A DNA stretch of 64,000 nucleotides, from the NCBI RefSeq assembly GCF_026230105.1, contig NC_079474.1, positions 35,664,294 to 35,728,293 of the forward strand, given 5' to 3'. Origin of the DNA: Diorhabda sublineata (lineage: Eukaryota; Arthropoda; Insecta; Coleoptera; Chrysomelidae). Below the pieces are notes generated by a model, which saw nothing but the letters and a program-made list of their open reading frames with translations, was not told where the DNA came from and did not search any database. The stretch's first letter is position 1. Every line of letters starts with the position of its first letter. Shown here one piece after another: positions 23,882-38,900 of the stretch. Both the position numbers and the translations under genes were made by a program.

Positions 23882-23972
23882 TTACTTTCCAATGACCCCA
23901 TCGTTGTCCTCAATTTCTGTGACAGTTGGAGTATTACCTGATGCTATTTGTGTCTCTAATTTAAGGATAAGC
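23882..23972 (-). CDS. Coding exon 7 of the SLC46-like gene, with stop
   Basis: 91 nt after acceptor TTTTTTCAG. It completes the last helix (LILKLETQIA) and a short acidic cytoplasmic tail (VTEIEDNDGVIGK) ending in TAA at 23882-23884. Confidence 0.85.
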
Positions 23973-26900
23973 CTGAAAAAAAAACTAGAGTAGCTGGAGC
24001 AATGTATCTCAAAATTGACGCATACTTTTTCCGAATATAAATCACGAATCTATGATAAATATAATTGGGTGAATATGGTCTGGTTGAGATATAATACAAG
24101 GTAAGCTTTGTTCACGTAAGAAAAATAATATTAGGTTTATTCCTTTCATTTCGAAAGAGTTCCTTTCATTCATCATTAATATCCTGGAATGGTACAAAGG
24201 GTACAATGATTGTCGATTTTACATGCGTTTTCAGCTTAGATATCTACTCTTTTACTGCTTGTGCCCCAAAATGAGCTGCTTTGTCCAAACAAAATATATA
24301 GTGATCATTTTGGTATAGAGGAGGAAAGGCAGTTTTTTATATTGAAAATTCTTGGATTGTTATATTTTTGTCACTTTTCCGGATACGTGAAATTAAAGTG
24401 AATCTCTGCTGGGAACTTATTATTGAGTAGAGAAAACAAAAAAAAATATTCACAAAATACTCAAAATAGAAGACCATTGGATTGAGCGCAGGGTATTGTA
24501 CTCTTGATTCAACACTCTGGAGAAAAACTGAGAACGGATGAATAAGGCAAACAGGCAAAAGTAAAAAAAACTTCATTTTGGGCTTAAAATGTTTGAAAAT
24601 ATGGTAAAAAAAAAGAGGGTAGTTAGGTACTTAACTTAATTTACCAAATTGTGGAAAATACTGGATAATGAAATGGATTTCAAGTCTCCGAATGAACTAC
24701 GACCAATCTGCGTCGAGGTTGACCGTCCCAACCTAACATAATCTTTAGTGTTATGGTGCTGAGCCTATTTAAAGCGTCTAGAACAGAGTTAGAGATAATA
24801 ATCAAGACTACTCTTGCACTACTCAAGACTTGCACTTACCGGTCCGGGCACTAGAAGAGTCCTTTTTCGATTGTCGTTGATTCTGCATACTTAGCAAACA
24901 TTTTTTGCTTTCGGAACTATATTATTATAAGCGGAAAAACAGGAATATATTTCGTATTCCTCTTTAGAGCTGCCCGTTCAAATTATTGTGTCTGGAGTAT
25001 GGATTTCAGTATGGTGTTTTTGAGTATATTCGGGAAATGTAATTATTACCTTGTATTATATTAGGAGAATAGTTAGTTTTTTCTATAAGAATTTATACCA
25101 AAGATTAATGCCTCATAGAGAATAGCATAAATAATAATTTAGATTTAGAAATATACCTACATCATCAATAGAATACTCGTAGCATGTATTCCAGCGGAAA
25201 GATAGTTGAAAATTCCAGAATTAATTGATAATGTGGCATTATATACAAACGAGTACAAAGGTCCTCCTCCTAGGCCGATAAGATAAGCTGTTGCCATAAT
25301 AGTGGAAAATACCTTACCCACCTCATCAACAGATACTGACTTTGATACTAGTGTCCTTAGCATTGGTACTGAAACTCCTCCAATTGCCCCTTTTAAGAAA
25401 GCACCTGAAAGTTATTAATCAGTCAAATTTTAGGAATTGAATTAGGTTAGAAATTGATACTGTATGCAGGAATATGAAGCTGCAGGTATATCTCAGTCGA
25501 TTCTTTCAATTGCATCCAACTCAAAGGCCAGTTTCTATTTCTTAGTAAATCGTTTCCAAAATAATATTGAAAGATGAATAAGGAAATATAATTTGATTAA
25601 GGATATACTTAACGATTATTATGAGCTGATAATCGTCATAGGTTTAAGAATTCTTCGTGATACTACATTTTCTAGGAAAGATAATTTATCTTTTAATTCT
25701 GCTTCTACAAAGCAGGAAGAATTTGGATTTTGAGAGTTATTGTACCCGTACCTTTGATTTCGATGTGTACTTCTTCAGAAAGCTATTTATGAATCTTCGG
25801 TTCATTAGACTTTTGATGGAATTAGCGGGTATGGATTATGGAGAAACTGCTCAATTCCCTGGATGCCAGGGACGCCTCGATAGTAGACGTGACAACCACC
25901 GACCCACGTGATTCAAGAGCTTGTTGGCTGTCTTATTAGATACACTTGTATTTGTTCATGGTCTTTCGTTATATTATGTGGAGTCATCTGTTATTAAATA
26001 AGATTAGAACCTCTTCGAGGTCTTTATCGATTAGCATAGGCATAGTTTTATTTTCTTTTTCAAGGAGTCCTAGCACACGACTGATACGTAGATGATTTAC
26101 GGAGCCAAGACAACTGTCAGGCCTCACGTTTTGCCGACCAAAAATTTGTAGTTGTTTTCCAAACTTGTTCATTGAGAAAATTCACATAGTAGTTTTATAT
26201 TTGTTTGCAAATCCAACAATACTTTTAAACTATTCTCATGTAATGATGGATGCTGAGTAAACAAGGAGATCTGTCAAAGTACTCCTTAAGAAACACCTAG
26301 TTCATTTAAAATGTGAACGTACAGAAAGAATGTATATATCAGTCACAAAAACATTCGTCGGGCGGTTATTATGGTATATGGTATATTATTTGACTCGCCT
26401 TCCTCCAACCTTATCTTGTGAAAAAAAAATTAAATTATACTTATCTGAAAACACCTAGTTTTCATCTATTTGCACAAAGACGTAAATGTGGCATTAATAA
26501 TGAGAAAAACAAATTTTTTATTTATAATACTCGAAATACTGAAAACAACAACATAATTAGTATATTCAGAAATCGTTGGTATTAATAGTATCTAATTTTT
26601 ATTGCGCAATTTGTATTATTGTAGAAGTTTAGCCCCTTCGATATTTCATTCTTTAAAACTTAATATGTTGAAGCAGACGCTTCGCTGAAATTTTGATTTT
26701 TCTATTGGAATGGAATGAGAAGGTTTAAACAATTGTTGTGATACTTCTATTTTTCTTTGTATGGATTCTTCTATGTATCCTTCTGCTGCGCTGAAGAGCG
26801 CCATTCACCAACATAATTGCTGAAGAGCGCATTATCCCATGTTCGGTATATTCATCGGGATTTCTTAGTTTTGATCTTTTACAACAATTTTCGGGACAGT

Positions 26901-29900
26901 GTTAATGGTATGGAATCCAGCATAATGGGCGTAATACATCCTATTTCGTTATGAAACAAATAATCTTCTGCTGTTCCTATTTTTTAACCGTAGATCTTCA
27001 TATTTACGGTAAAGTGTAGAGGGCACGAAAGTACATTCCTTATTGGTAATGGTAAAACTTCTTGAGTTGATTTTTTCTATCTCCCAAAATCATAACAATA
27101 AAGCACCATCGACATCTTCTAAACTCAAACGTATTAAATTATCTCTACGACATACGCCAAAAATCGCAAACACTAAAATGGATATTTGGTGATGATAACT
27201 ATTTCTTTTATAGCTTAATAACTGAGTTCATGGCTTTTCCGGCAAAATAAACTAGAAAAACTTCATCACTTACAGTAAACTTTATCGAGATTTCGACATT
27301 CACTGAAAAGTTGATACCTGATGTTTTTCTTCTTTATTTGTACGATTTTTATTCGTGCCATTGATTAATAGATACTGTCTCTGACGTTCTTAATTTATTT
27401 AATCACTATAGACTACACTAACTTTAAACTTTTAGATTACTTTGCTAATTCGGTCTGTTCACTACGACTATTTATTATAAAATGAACTAAGCTGCGCTAC
27501 ATAAACTTATTTATATACCATAAATAGAATTCACCAAACTTCTAGAGTATAAAGAAACAAAATATTATAAATAAATAAACCTAAAGAAACAATGTAAATA
27601 AGCTGCTGGCTATAAAAACGGATATAAAAAAGAAACGGATTCCGCGTCTTATAAAAAGCAAGTTAAAGGAGCCGCCAGCGCCTTCGCCGAATTTTAGAAT
27701 TACAATACATCGAGGCAGGACCGGCTTTAGGTCTGAGACCCGTTCGTAATAATATCTTGATCCGGATTTTGCTGCTAACAAATCAGTATTTGTGCTGCTA
27801 GATCTAATATGTATCTAGGAATATCTGGATTTTCTTCCATTACATTTTTTAAAACTAACATGAATTAAACTGACAGAACATAAAATAATGCCGATAATAA
27901 ATATATTGTTGCTATGGAAATGTTAATGTACTATTACGATGTATTATGATTACTTTGAAAATGAAATATTCTAAATTCAATTCTCATACTTTTCTGCGTT
28001 GTATTGTTCATCACACATACAGAAATGGATTTTTCAAAGCATTTTTCAAGCTTGTGTTGTTCCCATACTTTCTCAGATTAGATTTTTATTTTCTAAGAAG
28101 ATTTCACTTTTCCAGAGCCGGCTACATGATACTGATACTATTTATTCACAGTATTTATGCATAGTGCACCAATTTAAAGAACGCACATAGTATGGAAATA
28201 AGAAATCCTTTTGCATGGAACATTCATCTATAATAATTTAATTTCAACTAATACTTTTAAACGCGTCTCTAACCAAATATTTAATTTCATGTTTCTCTTA
28301 AAGCGGAAAACGACGAAAATCCCATAACAAGACAGTTATGTAGCGAATTCTACTTCTATAGTGTCATGATCCTCCTGAGAAAATCTATGTGAAACGCCTG
28401 TGGGGCTATTCCTGCATTATTTCAAATAATTGAAATGCTTCAGCAAACCTGTTAGTCTCACATAAAAAATTCCATAAACTTGTAAGGGGTTTTGTGGTAT
28501 TGTTATGGTTAATATGGTAATTACATAAGCATCGGTTCCTTCGTTTGTGTATCGTTTTACGTATCGACACACACTTAGGTTCTCAGCATCCGTTTAGAAC
28601 TTCTAAACTTTGTGTACACAAAATGCCGAAAACGGACAGTAAACTTTGATACTGGTTTGTTTAATTGTTCATATTTGCTAAGTATAATAAATACGGAGAA
28701 GCAAATAACTTACTAAGTTTACCTCAATAAGTTGCTATCTTTGATATTATACGAGAAAAAGTAACTTAGAAAAACATTCTTCGAAACTTTTAGGGTTAAT
28801 TATTGATCGATAAACAATGTTAAAGCAGATAAATTTATTTAGTAGGGTCTTTTAACCAAAAATTTTGGTCTATTCATTAATATTCAGCTGTTGTTACTGC
28901 CAGATTAATATATATTTGACATTTCTGTTCGATTTTTCGGACAGAATTGAGGAACAAAACAGTTTTTCTTGGCATTTAATTAACAATAAATTATCAATTT
29001 TTTTCAAATTTTCCACTCTCATTTTTGGAGCTATACTCGTAATTCAGTTACTAGAAAACAGATGTTAAAAACACGAGATATGACAATTATTAAAAATAAG
29101 GATGCACCATAATTCATAGTGTTAGAGCTGCACAAACTCTATAAGAAATATATAAAAATCAAATAAAAACAGCTACTGGTGAGTTAATCATCTGCATCTG
29201 CAGCCTAAAAAAATTTCTAATTTCCATTTCCAATTAAACTAATATTTCTTTCTTGATTACCGCTTATTGTGACTCTCATAGATTTCGATGTTAGTAAGTA
29301 GGATACTTAAAGAGAGAATTGTTAGTGGATAAATAACTTTATTATAATTTATCGCAAAGTTGAGGAATTTGAGTTGAGAAATGAGTTGAGGAGAGTTTGA
29401 GGAATTTACTTACCGATATATATAAAATGATCATATATAGCCAAACCCTGTAGTAAAACACAAATAAACATGAAACATAGACCGATTAAAGCCAACAAAG
29501 TCTCTCGCATCGCACATTTCTTGTGTATAATGTAGATACTCATCATTGTTCCACAAACGGAAAAAACTGTCGTGATACTTAGATAAAGGGTGTATTTGGT
29601 GACGTTCCAATCCAGTTTTTCTCTTAGGAATAAAAACATTACTCCAAATTCCCCACTGCCAACGAAGTTTATGAGTATTAGAACTAATATTGAAATGAGA
29701 ATGATGCTTCTTCTGTTATTTTCTCGTGCTTTTGTCAATGTTTGGTACATTTCTTTGAAATTGGTCAAATTCGTTCTCCTTATCGGCTCCTGAAACATTT
29801 ATAAATGAAAAATTCATATCTTCAGTAAAATGACGGAAGATGGATTTAGCTACTTAATGACTAAAATTCAGGTAGATATTGTTAAAAATCATTATTTTAA

Positions 29901-32900
29901 TAAAGTTTATCATTTTTTACCATTAAAAAAACATCAAAATAAACATAAGAGAGATTAATATACATGTTTTAAGATGAGGTACTTGATGTTGTCTACCGCC
30001 GTGCTAAACCAAAGTCACATTTTTGTAAATGAAACACTCGTTATATAGAACATTTGAAGAGTAGAAAATTTAGAACTCTATATACGAAGGTAGTCCAATA
30101 AGTACCTAGCCTCATTGCCCGAGGACGCTGTTATCACAAGAGATATTTAGCATTGTGTAGTATACGAGGATATATTGAATAATTCTTAGCCTACTAGAAC
30201 CAAACAAAATGTCAAAATTGTATACATTTATTTCAGCGAACCTGCAACGTCTCTAGACCTTTAAAAAATGTTTCTTCTTGCTCTGCAAACCAGACCTCCA
30301 TAGCTTTTATAACCTCCTCGTTGGAAGAAAATTTACGACCTTTTAAACTTTTTTTCAGTTGAGGAAAGAGGTGATAGTCGGACGGAGCCAAATCTGGTGA
30401 ATAAGGGGGGTGTTCTAATAATTCAAACCTCAAATCACGAATTTTTTACATAACAATATGAGATTTGTGTGCAGGGGCGTTGTCCTGCAAAAACAAAACA
30501 CCTTTGGATAGCTTTCCCCGACTTTTCTCTTCAATTTGTTTCCGTAGAGTGGTCAGTAATGTCGAATAGTAATCTCCAGTTCATGTTCTACCCTTATCCA
30601 AAAAATCAATCATGATTACTCCGTGGCAATCCCAAAAAACTGAAGCAAGAACTTTTCCAGTAGATTTCTGGACACGAAACTTTTTAGAACTTGGAGAACC
30701 AGAGTGTCGCCATTCCATCGATTGTTTCTTTGTTTCTGGATCGTAGGAATGTACCCAAGTTTCATCCATAGTAAAAATTTGCTTGTTGATGGCTCGATAC
30801 AATTTTTCGATTTTCACAATTTCGGTGGAAATCTTTTTTCTTTCAATTAATTGCGTAACTCTGGTTCACTTTTTTGACGTCAACCTTTACACTGACACTT
30901 CTAATAAGTTATTGTTCGTTGCTATGTAACGCAATATTTTGTTTATGCATAGAAATGGTCTAAGCTAACTAGATCAATACATTCTCGTTTACTCATAGCA
31001 TGCTACTATTGATATTTCAAAGGAATCGGACACATAATTTTGTTTTGACCATGTGCTTGCGAATTTTAGAAAAATGGTAGAAGAGAGCAACTTCGGTCGG
31101 TTATTAGATTCTCGGTTTTGGATGGAAAATCGAGGAGCCAAATCAAAAAGCAATTGCATGCGGTCTATATTGATTCCAACTGCTTTAAAGAATTTCCATG
31201 CTCGTCGGTTTTTGATGAGACACATCCATTTTCCCCCCAAAACGACGATTAAGGGGAATACCGTGACAGAAATTCACGATCTCATATTAGCAGAACACCG
31301 ATTGATAGTAGGCAGTTCAAAAGATCGCGGGTTATATTCTGCATGAAATTTTGTGTATGAAATAGCTGTCGTCCCAGTAGGTGCTGCGTTTGCTAGTTCC
31401 GGATATCAAACACAACCTCGAGATCACTTGGGTGGTTGACGCTGTTTAAATGCAATCGAGGAGTTTCTGCGTCGTTTCTTCACAACAAATGAAACATAAT
31501 GTCACTAAACTTAGCAGAGCAATATGAGCAGGCAGCAAAAACTATAAGGTGCTAATTAAATCTAATGTTACGAAATTTTTCGCTGTGCAATTTTTGAGAA
31601 ATTGGCTGTTCTGTTAATTTTAGCAACACGTTAGCAAAGAAATGCAAGTTGAATGCGCAAAATCAATAGATAATTGAAGTAGAATGCTTCCATATATAAA
31701 TGCTAATTAAATGCTCGGTTGTTCAATGATAAAATATTTTGTAAAAAAAATTGTTATTCCCGAACAACCCAAAATAAAGTCTTTCCAAGTTTTCTCAGCA
31801 GAACACTATCATTAATAAAGAATTATTGATTTTTGTGGCCAATAAAATTAAACGCCTATTACACAAGTCTATAATTCTTCACCAAAGATAGTGCTCTGCC
31901 GATAAAACTGGAAAAAAGAAAACAACGGAGCATTTTTCTAAATTTAGCAGAACAGCCAATTTCTTAGAAAATTGCACCGCGGAAAATTTCCTAATATGGC
32001 ACTTAATCAGCACTTTTCCGCTTATTGTTTTTTCTGTCTGCTCATATAGCTCTTTGCTTACTTTAGTGACATTAAAACATGGATTTACTGCTATATGTCT
32101 AAATAGTGGAAGTTATCCAGTGAACGTGCTTCGTTTCATGAACCATCTGGTCTTGAAAACTTACGGTGAATTGTTGAATATAAAGTCAAATTCTCGTGAG
32201 GTGGGAAAGTTAAGTGATGAAACAATTTTTTAAATTAATTTTATTCGAGTAGACTTACACTAGAATTTTATCTCTTTCGAAGTAATACTATTAGGAGACG
32301 GATCTTCCACCTCTCATGAAAGTACTAGAGCTCGAAAATACATTCGGAATGTTTTGTTGTGTAACAAAATGACATCGCTTCTGATGGTTGAGAAGGCAAA
32401 GGAAAATTTGCCAAACATTCATTTATTGAAATTGCTCAAATCTCTTTGAGTCAAAATCTAATAAACAGTGGTGTGACTCAAATTCATTTATGTACTGATA
32501 ATTCTGATCTAAACGGAAAAATTCTCGAATTCTATTAACATTGGTGGTTCTTGCGGGGCTCATCTTCCATCAACTCATCTGGTCTCTTGATATAACCCAT
32601 TAAAGTTTTGTTGTTCTGTGTCTAGCTACTCACTCAAACTTGTACTACATGGTCACTTGTCACTCTTTCGCGTGCTTTAATTTTTCAGTTTCGTATGTAA
32701 CGGTACGTTGCGAGTCTCTCCACTTAATTTAATCACCTAGTACGTATTCGATTATGTTTTGCTTTAAAATAATCGGTATAAGTGAGAGTCTATCTTAATG
32801 GAGAAGAAATAATTTATCTTTTTTTTTTATTTATTTCACGTTTTCAGATCATTGCTATACCACTTTATATACTTTGTTTTCTTTGTCCATTTTCAGCATG

Positions 32901-35900
32901 AATTTTTTAAGGAGTATAAAAAATTTACTCGCTTCTCTGTAAATCAGACAAAAATGTTTACACTTCGTTATTAGAGGATAAACTTTTCAAAAACTGTCTA
33001 TTATGAAAATGGTAAAATATGAAAAATTGAATACAAGCCTAATATTTGAATAAATTCTGGCGAATACGCCTGTTTAGGTGAAGCCGGTATTTTATTTAAA
33101 CGCAGAGCACTTTCCAAGAAAAACCGCGAATATTGCTTCAAAAGTATCGAATGTCATTTGGAAATTGCAATTGATTAAATTTTGATATATTTTTTCATGT
33201 ATAAATACACGTTTCCTCTAAAAACTTCAGTTTCTTGAACTCGACCTATTGATAGTCATTTTTACCACACTCTAGTTAAATTTAGCATTCTATAATTTTA
33301 ATTTTAAACAAATTCTTTTGACATCACAAATTTGTGGACAACTTATTATGAAATAAATCATTTGTATGAGCCTCTAGCACAGGTGAAATAGTTTAAAAAG
33401 CTCATTGATTCGTGAAATTAGTTAAAATCCCATGGTTGGAAAATAAAAAAGTCATTTTTTCTAAATTTCTATATCAAACCATTTTTAGTCTTATACAGGG
33501 TGGTCTAGCACTTGATGCAAAAAATTTGGGAGTGCATAGATAACGGGAAAATAATGCTGTCTGAGTTAGAGGCCTTTAAAGCTGCGAAATCAGAGCTTAT
33601 ATTTCATTCTCATTGGTTAACAATCCGTAACTTTTACAGGGACAACCTGTACAATCTAAAGATAGCAAAAATGAATTTTTTAATCAAGTTTTCAACAAAA
33701 AGGTACTCTTGGTTTAACTTGATCAAATTTATGGTTCAGGAGATATGTCGGTTTTTAGATCGTTGTACATGCTATAATGATTTAGTACGTCCACATTTTA
33801 TAAAACCTGGTCAGTGATACTCAGAATTATGTGATATTCCTTTATTTTTGAGTATCGTTATCCTCATTACTCACTGTAACTTCTAGGTTACTAAGAAAAT
33901 TAACATTTGCAAACATCTGTGTTTGCAAATTATATTTACTATATCCGGTTATTCCTTGTAATTTTATATCAAATAATTAACAATTAATATGAAGCTTATT
34001 AAAGCTTGAAGTTCAAATTTAATATTCATCAAAAATGTTTGCTTTCAACTTCTTTGTACTGTTAGGAAGAAGTCCGCGATAAAATTCGGCGAAGTCGCGG
34101 CATGTTTGGTATGTTTTTTAAAACCACGGAATTCGTTTGATGTTTGTTTACATTGTTTGTTTCGAATTAATTTATAGGAAGGTCTATTTATTCATTTGTT
34201 TTATTTGTTTATTTTCTAGAACTTTTGAGAATTTCGTTTGGATATATAAACGAGTTTGTTTAGCGCAGTTAGTTTAGTTTATAGTAAATAGTCACAGTGA
34301 ATAGAACGAAATAGAAAGCAACGAAAGAATTTAAATAAGTTAGTTAAGCTTTAGTGATAAGTTAATTATTATAAGTTGGGTAAAGTGTTTAAATAAAATG
34401 AAAGCGAAGGAAACAGTGTTTATAAATTCGCCCCACGAATATTTAGGGTGTGGTGAATAAATAAGAAAAACATTATAATTTCCTAAACTAGAAAACAATT
34501 TACAAATATATTCGAAGTAATCATTCATCTAAAGTTTTCTCAAACTATTCAACATATCAAATTCATTATATAGTGGGGGAAGAATAATTATTTCTCATCT
34601 TATTAAAGACTTAATAACAATATTTTTCAAAAGTCCTATATTCGTGGGGCGAATTTATATTTATTTCTTAATTTATATAAAGACTTAACACTATACTTAA
34701 CCAACTGATAATAACTAACTTACCACTAACACTTAACTAAATTATATAACTTAATCAAATTCTTCGGTTACTTTTCTATTTCGTTCTGTTCATTTTGATT
34801 ATTTATCATGAACTAAATAACTCCACCAAACAAACTCGTTTATATAAACAAAACGAAGTGCCCAAAAATTCTAAAAGTAACAAAACAAATAAATCAAAAG
34901 ACCTTCTTAGAAATTAGTTCCCAACAAGCAATGTAAACAAATCTCCTGCTATGGTAAAAACATATATAAAAAAACATTTAACGGGCCGCGACTTCGCCAA
35001 ATCCTAGAATTACATTATGAACGGATAGGGTCAACTTCATGTCGGGGATGAGTTCGTGACCAAATTCATTTTGTTCACCTAATAAAAATCTACTTACTTC
35101 TGATGCTGGTCAAATTAAATTTAGTTTATAACGAATTTTATTCAGTTTCTTCCTCAAGTCAACTGACTTCCATTTATGCTGATTTGACGTTTTTCTAATA
35201 TAAAATATTTTTTATTGATAATAGGAGAATATATTTTTCAACAATTACTACTGTAAACTAAAAAAGGCAGCAAATCAAATTCATCTATGCGAATATGATT
35301 CTGATATATTTGGCAATTATTATTAAAAGAGGTTCTACAATTTAATTGTCAATGAAATCAGAACATATCAATGAATTCCAATGAAATATGGCTCATTTTG
35401 ATCGTATTTAGGTATTAAAATTAGTTAATTAGTTAAAAAGTTTGTTCATTTTTGATTTCTAATCAGTGAAATATTCTTAAAAACTGTGTTTTTCCATGAA
35501 CACTATTTTAATATATTCTGATCCAACATCCAACAAATAAAATTTACAGACTTTGCGGCTGTATACAAATTAACTAGGATAACGAAATTAGTTTCGACTA
35601 CAAGTAAGTAGTAGTATAAATATACCGTTCCAACTGCAAAGATTTGGACCAAAAGCGAATTATTTCTAAAATTAGAGTTTGGTTCAGCTAGAGTTAAATA
35701 CTGGAAATCTGATTACAGTAATTTATCTAAATCGTATCGTATAGAAGATCACGCGTACTATTATGTGAAGACAAAAACATCATAAGAGTAGAACTAGAGC
35801 TCTGTGTGATATAATTATTTGCAGAACAAACCAATTGAATCACCACAATAAATGCTGGGAAGCAAATAATATTTCAAAAAATTGGGACGAAAGTAGATAA

Positions 35901-38900
35901 AACACTTTCTATTCTTAGTTTCTACTGTGTTTATTATGTCACCTGTATAAATTTAACGCAAATCTGACAGATAGATTGGTTTTAATAATCATGTGGAGGA
36001 AATCGTTTACAATGGGGGTACATATAGAGAAAAACCATAAATTGCATTGACTACTCCAGAAATGGTTAATAAAATCCTTTCACTTATATTTAGCGATCTT
36101 CAAATAAAAAACGAGATAGTTGAAGAAGTGAATATTTCAAGTTGAAACGTGGGGTCCACGATTGCTTGATGTCGATCCAAAACACGCTCGCATCAAATAT
36201 TCAAACGTATGCTTGCATATCTTCAAAAGTCACAATATATGGAATTTGGGTACAATACTTCAAAACCAAAAATACGGTCGAAATAGTGGATTTCATCCTA
36301 GGAACATGCGAAATTGAAATTTCTCAAACCGTTGGTGATCCATACTGCACACACTGTTTACACTACCACTACACCAACACAATTACACTGTCTGACGCGC
36401 GTTTCGATAACCAAGTTATGATTTTCAGTGCCTGGAAGTAAAATAAAACCTATCAACTATTAATAATTATAATCTGAATTTAGCCACTAATGAACTTTCT
36501 TTGCGAAAATATAATTCCAGCGGGAAAACCTCTTGGGCAGGAAATCTCACGTTCATTCCTTAACTACTAAGCTATGTCCCTATTTATACTGTTCTTACAT
36601 TTAATAATCGAATTGCTTTCAAATGCATCTACAATTTATTATTGGACACATTTTTTAACAAACGGGAAATACCCGATTTTTCGGTCCGTCCACATTGTAA
36701 ATGAGCTATGTTCTCTTCATTTTATCCTTGGGATTACCCAACAATTGTTTTAATGTTTTGCTGGATTTATTAACTAATTTTAAACCCACTCTGTTAATAA
36801 TTATTTCCAATACTTTTGAGTAAAAAGGGTTGAAATGTGCCAAAGCAAATTTTCCCTATCTTCCATTATGATTTTGGACAAAAATGGTTTCACATAGGGA
36901 TTTCTCATACCTATGGCGGTTAATCAATCTTTCTACAATTCTCTTTCATAATCGTTGAGTACAGACACATCCTTAATAAAAGTCCTTTCGATATTAAGTG
37001 GTAAATAAATTGGAAGAATCAGCATATTACTGATGTATCTTAAAATGGTAAGTGTCCATTATTTTCCATTTCATAAGTGTACTTTATGGATAGATATTTT
37101 AAATTGAGCTTCAAAATGAAATATGTAAATTTGCCTTTTTCGTATTAAATATAGCCAAAATATTATACCATACCTTGAAACTCTTGACTAATATGCTTTT
37201 GGATGCATTTTGAAGGATCGTTGAATGTCAGAACTAAGTTGGCGTTGGTGATATGCATAATGAACAAATTATTTACACCATCTCTACACCAACACTCACA
37301 ATTATTAACTTTCTGACGCACGTTTCGATATCCAAGTTATCATCTTTGCGTAAACAGTGTTTTCAGGCACAGGGGCTGGAATTATTTTTTTCGTAGGGGG
37401 AAGCTCATTGGCGGGAAAATTTAGTATTAAATAGGTAGGTCAAGTCATTATGCTTAAGTTTATCGTCTGATTCTGATGATCATAATTTGGTTATCGAAAC
37501 GTGCTCCCAAGAAAGTAAAAAATCGTTTCTTCGGTGACGAAAGTTAAGGCCAAATGTTTTTGGAATCAAAAGGTATAATCTTCTTTGATTATTTTGAAAA
37601 AGAGAACACATTATTTGACTAATACGAAGCTAATTTGCTGGAATACAATACCGAATTTAAAATGAATAAGATCGCATTTTTGTAATGAAATTACGATAGT
37701 TCAGCTGATCTAGTTCCCTCATAACTTTCTGTTTCCTGTTTCAAAAAGACTACTTGGAGGAAAAAGATTTTAGAGAAATGAAGAGGTGATGGTAGAGGTG
37801 AACGTGCACTTTGCGGAACTTCCTAAAGGATGATGGATTAAGTGTGTAGAGTTTAAATAAATGTGTTATATAGTAACCTAAGTTTTTCTATTGAAAAGAC
37901 AACCTTTAAACTGCCGTCTATTCCCTGTCTTTCTTTTTGAAATTTTCAATCAGTAACTTACTCTATTTCCTAGTTGTTGTAGAGATTCTGGTATAAAAAT
38001 AATAGTATACATAATTCCTAAAATGGTACTTCCGGCTGCTAAACCAAAAATAGTTGCATAATTTGTCGCATAAAAAATGTACGAACTCATAGCGTTTCCA
38101 ATGATTGTTCCCAAAGCTGTACTAGTTTCATATATAGCCATTCTAAAAAACACAAATTGAATTGATTAATTCTCATAATTGGATTAAACAGCACTATTTG
38201 CTATATTAAATAACAATTTAAATGTATTGTACTATTTATTCTATATAAAGGATGCTTGTAATTAATTAATTTACTCTTTAAGTAGTTAATTGATTGTATT
38301 CACAATACTAATAGAATTTGTACCCATTAGAACGTAACAAAATCATTATCCGCTTTTTCATTTTTTGTTTGTGTTTCAGAGGCAGAAGAAAATCGATAAG
38401 TATTGTCGAAATTATTTTTCACGTCATAATTCTTGGGAATATCGTTGATTTATAAAAATAATAATACTTCAAATGAGGAAAATTACATGTTTCTCTTGAG
38501 TGCATAAGCTTGTTGGTTGAACAAGTGACGGACAAATATGTCATTCTTTCACATGTTGTACAATCTACTTTTTCTCAATTTAAACGATTTTCTTTCAATA
38601 ATACGTTTTTATAGTATATTGCTTGTATTCGAAGGACCGATTTGTTAAAATGATAAGGACTGGCAATTTCCATCTTATATATTAAAAAAATTGATGATTT
38701 CCATTCCGAGTCCGTTAAGGCTTTCTACCTAACCGATTTGCTTAATTTTTTCAATGAAAGGTATTGATGCACCACAAATTAGCCATCAACCATCGGATTT
38801 CATCTAATTTTCCCCATTGTCAAGTTATACTCAAATGCGATTTCCCCCTATACATTACTTATGGGAGTTTTTCACATACACGCGTTCTATCCTCAATATC

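Noticed and set aside
31053..31346. 97-codon plus-strand frame as a host gene
   Set aside because: A minus-strand frame of similar length overlaps it, neither has a domain, and both lie between transposons in an intron.
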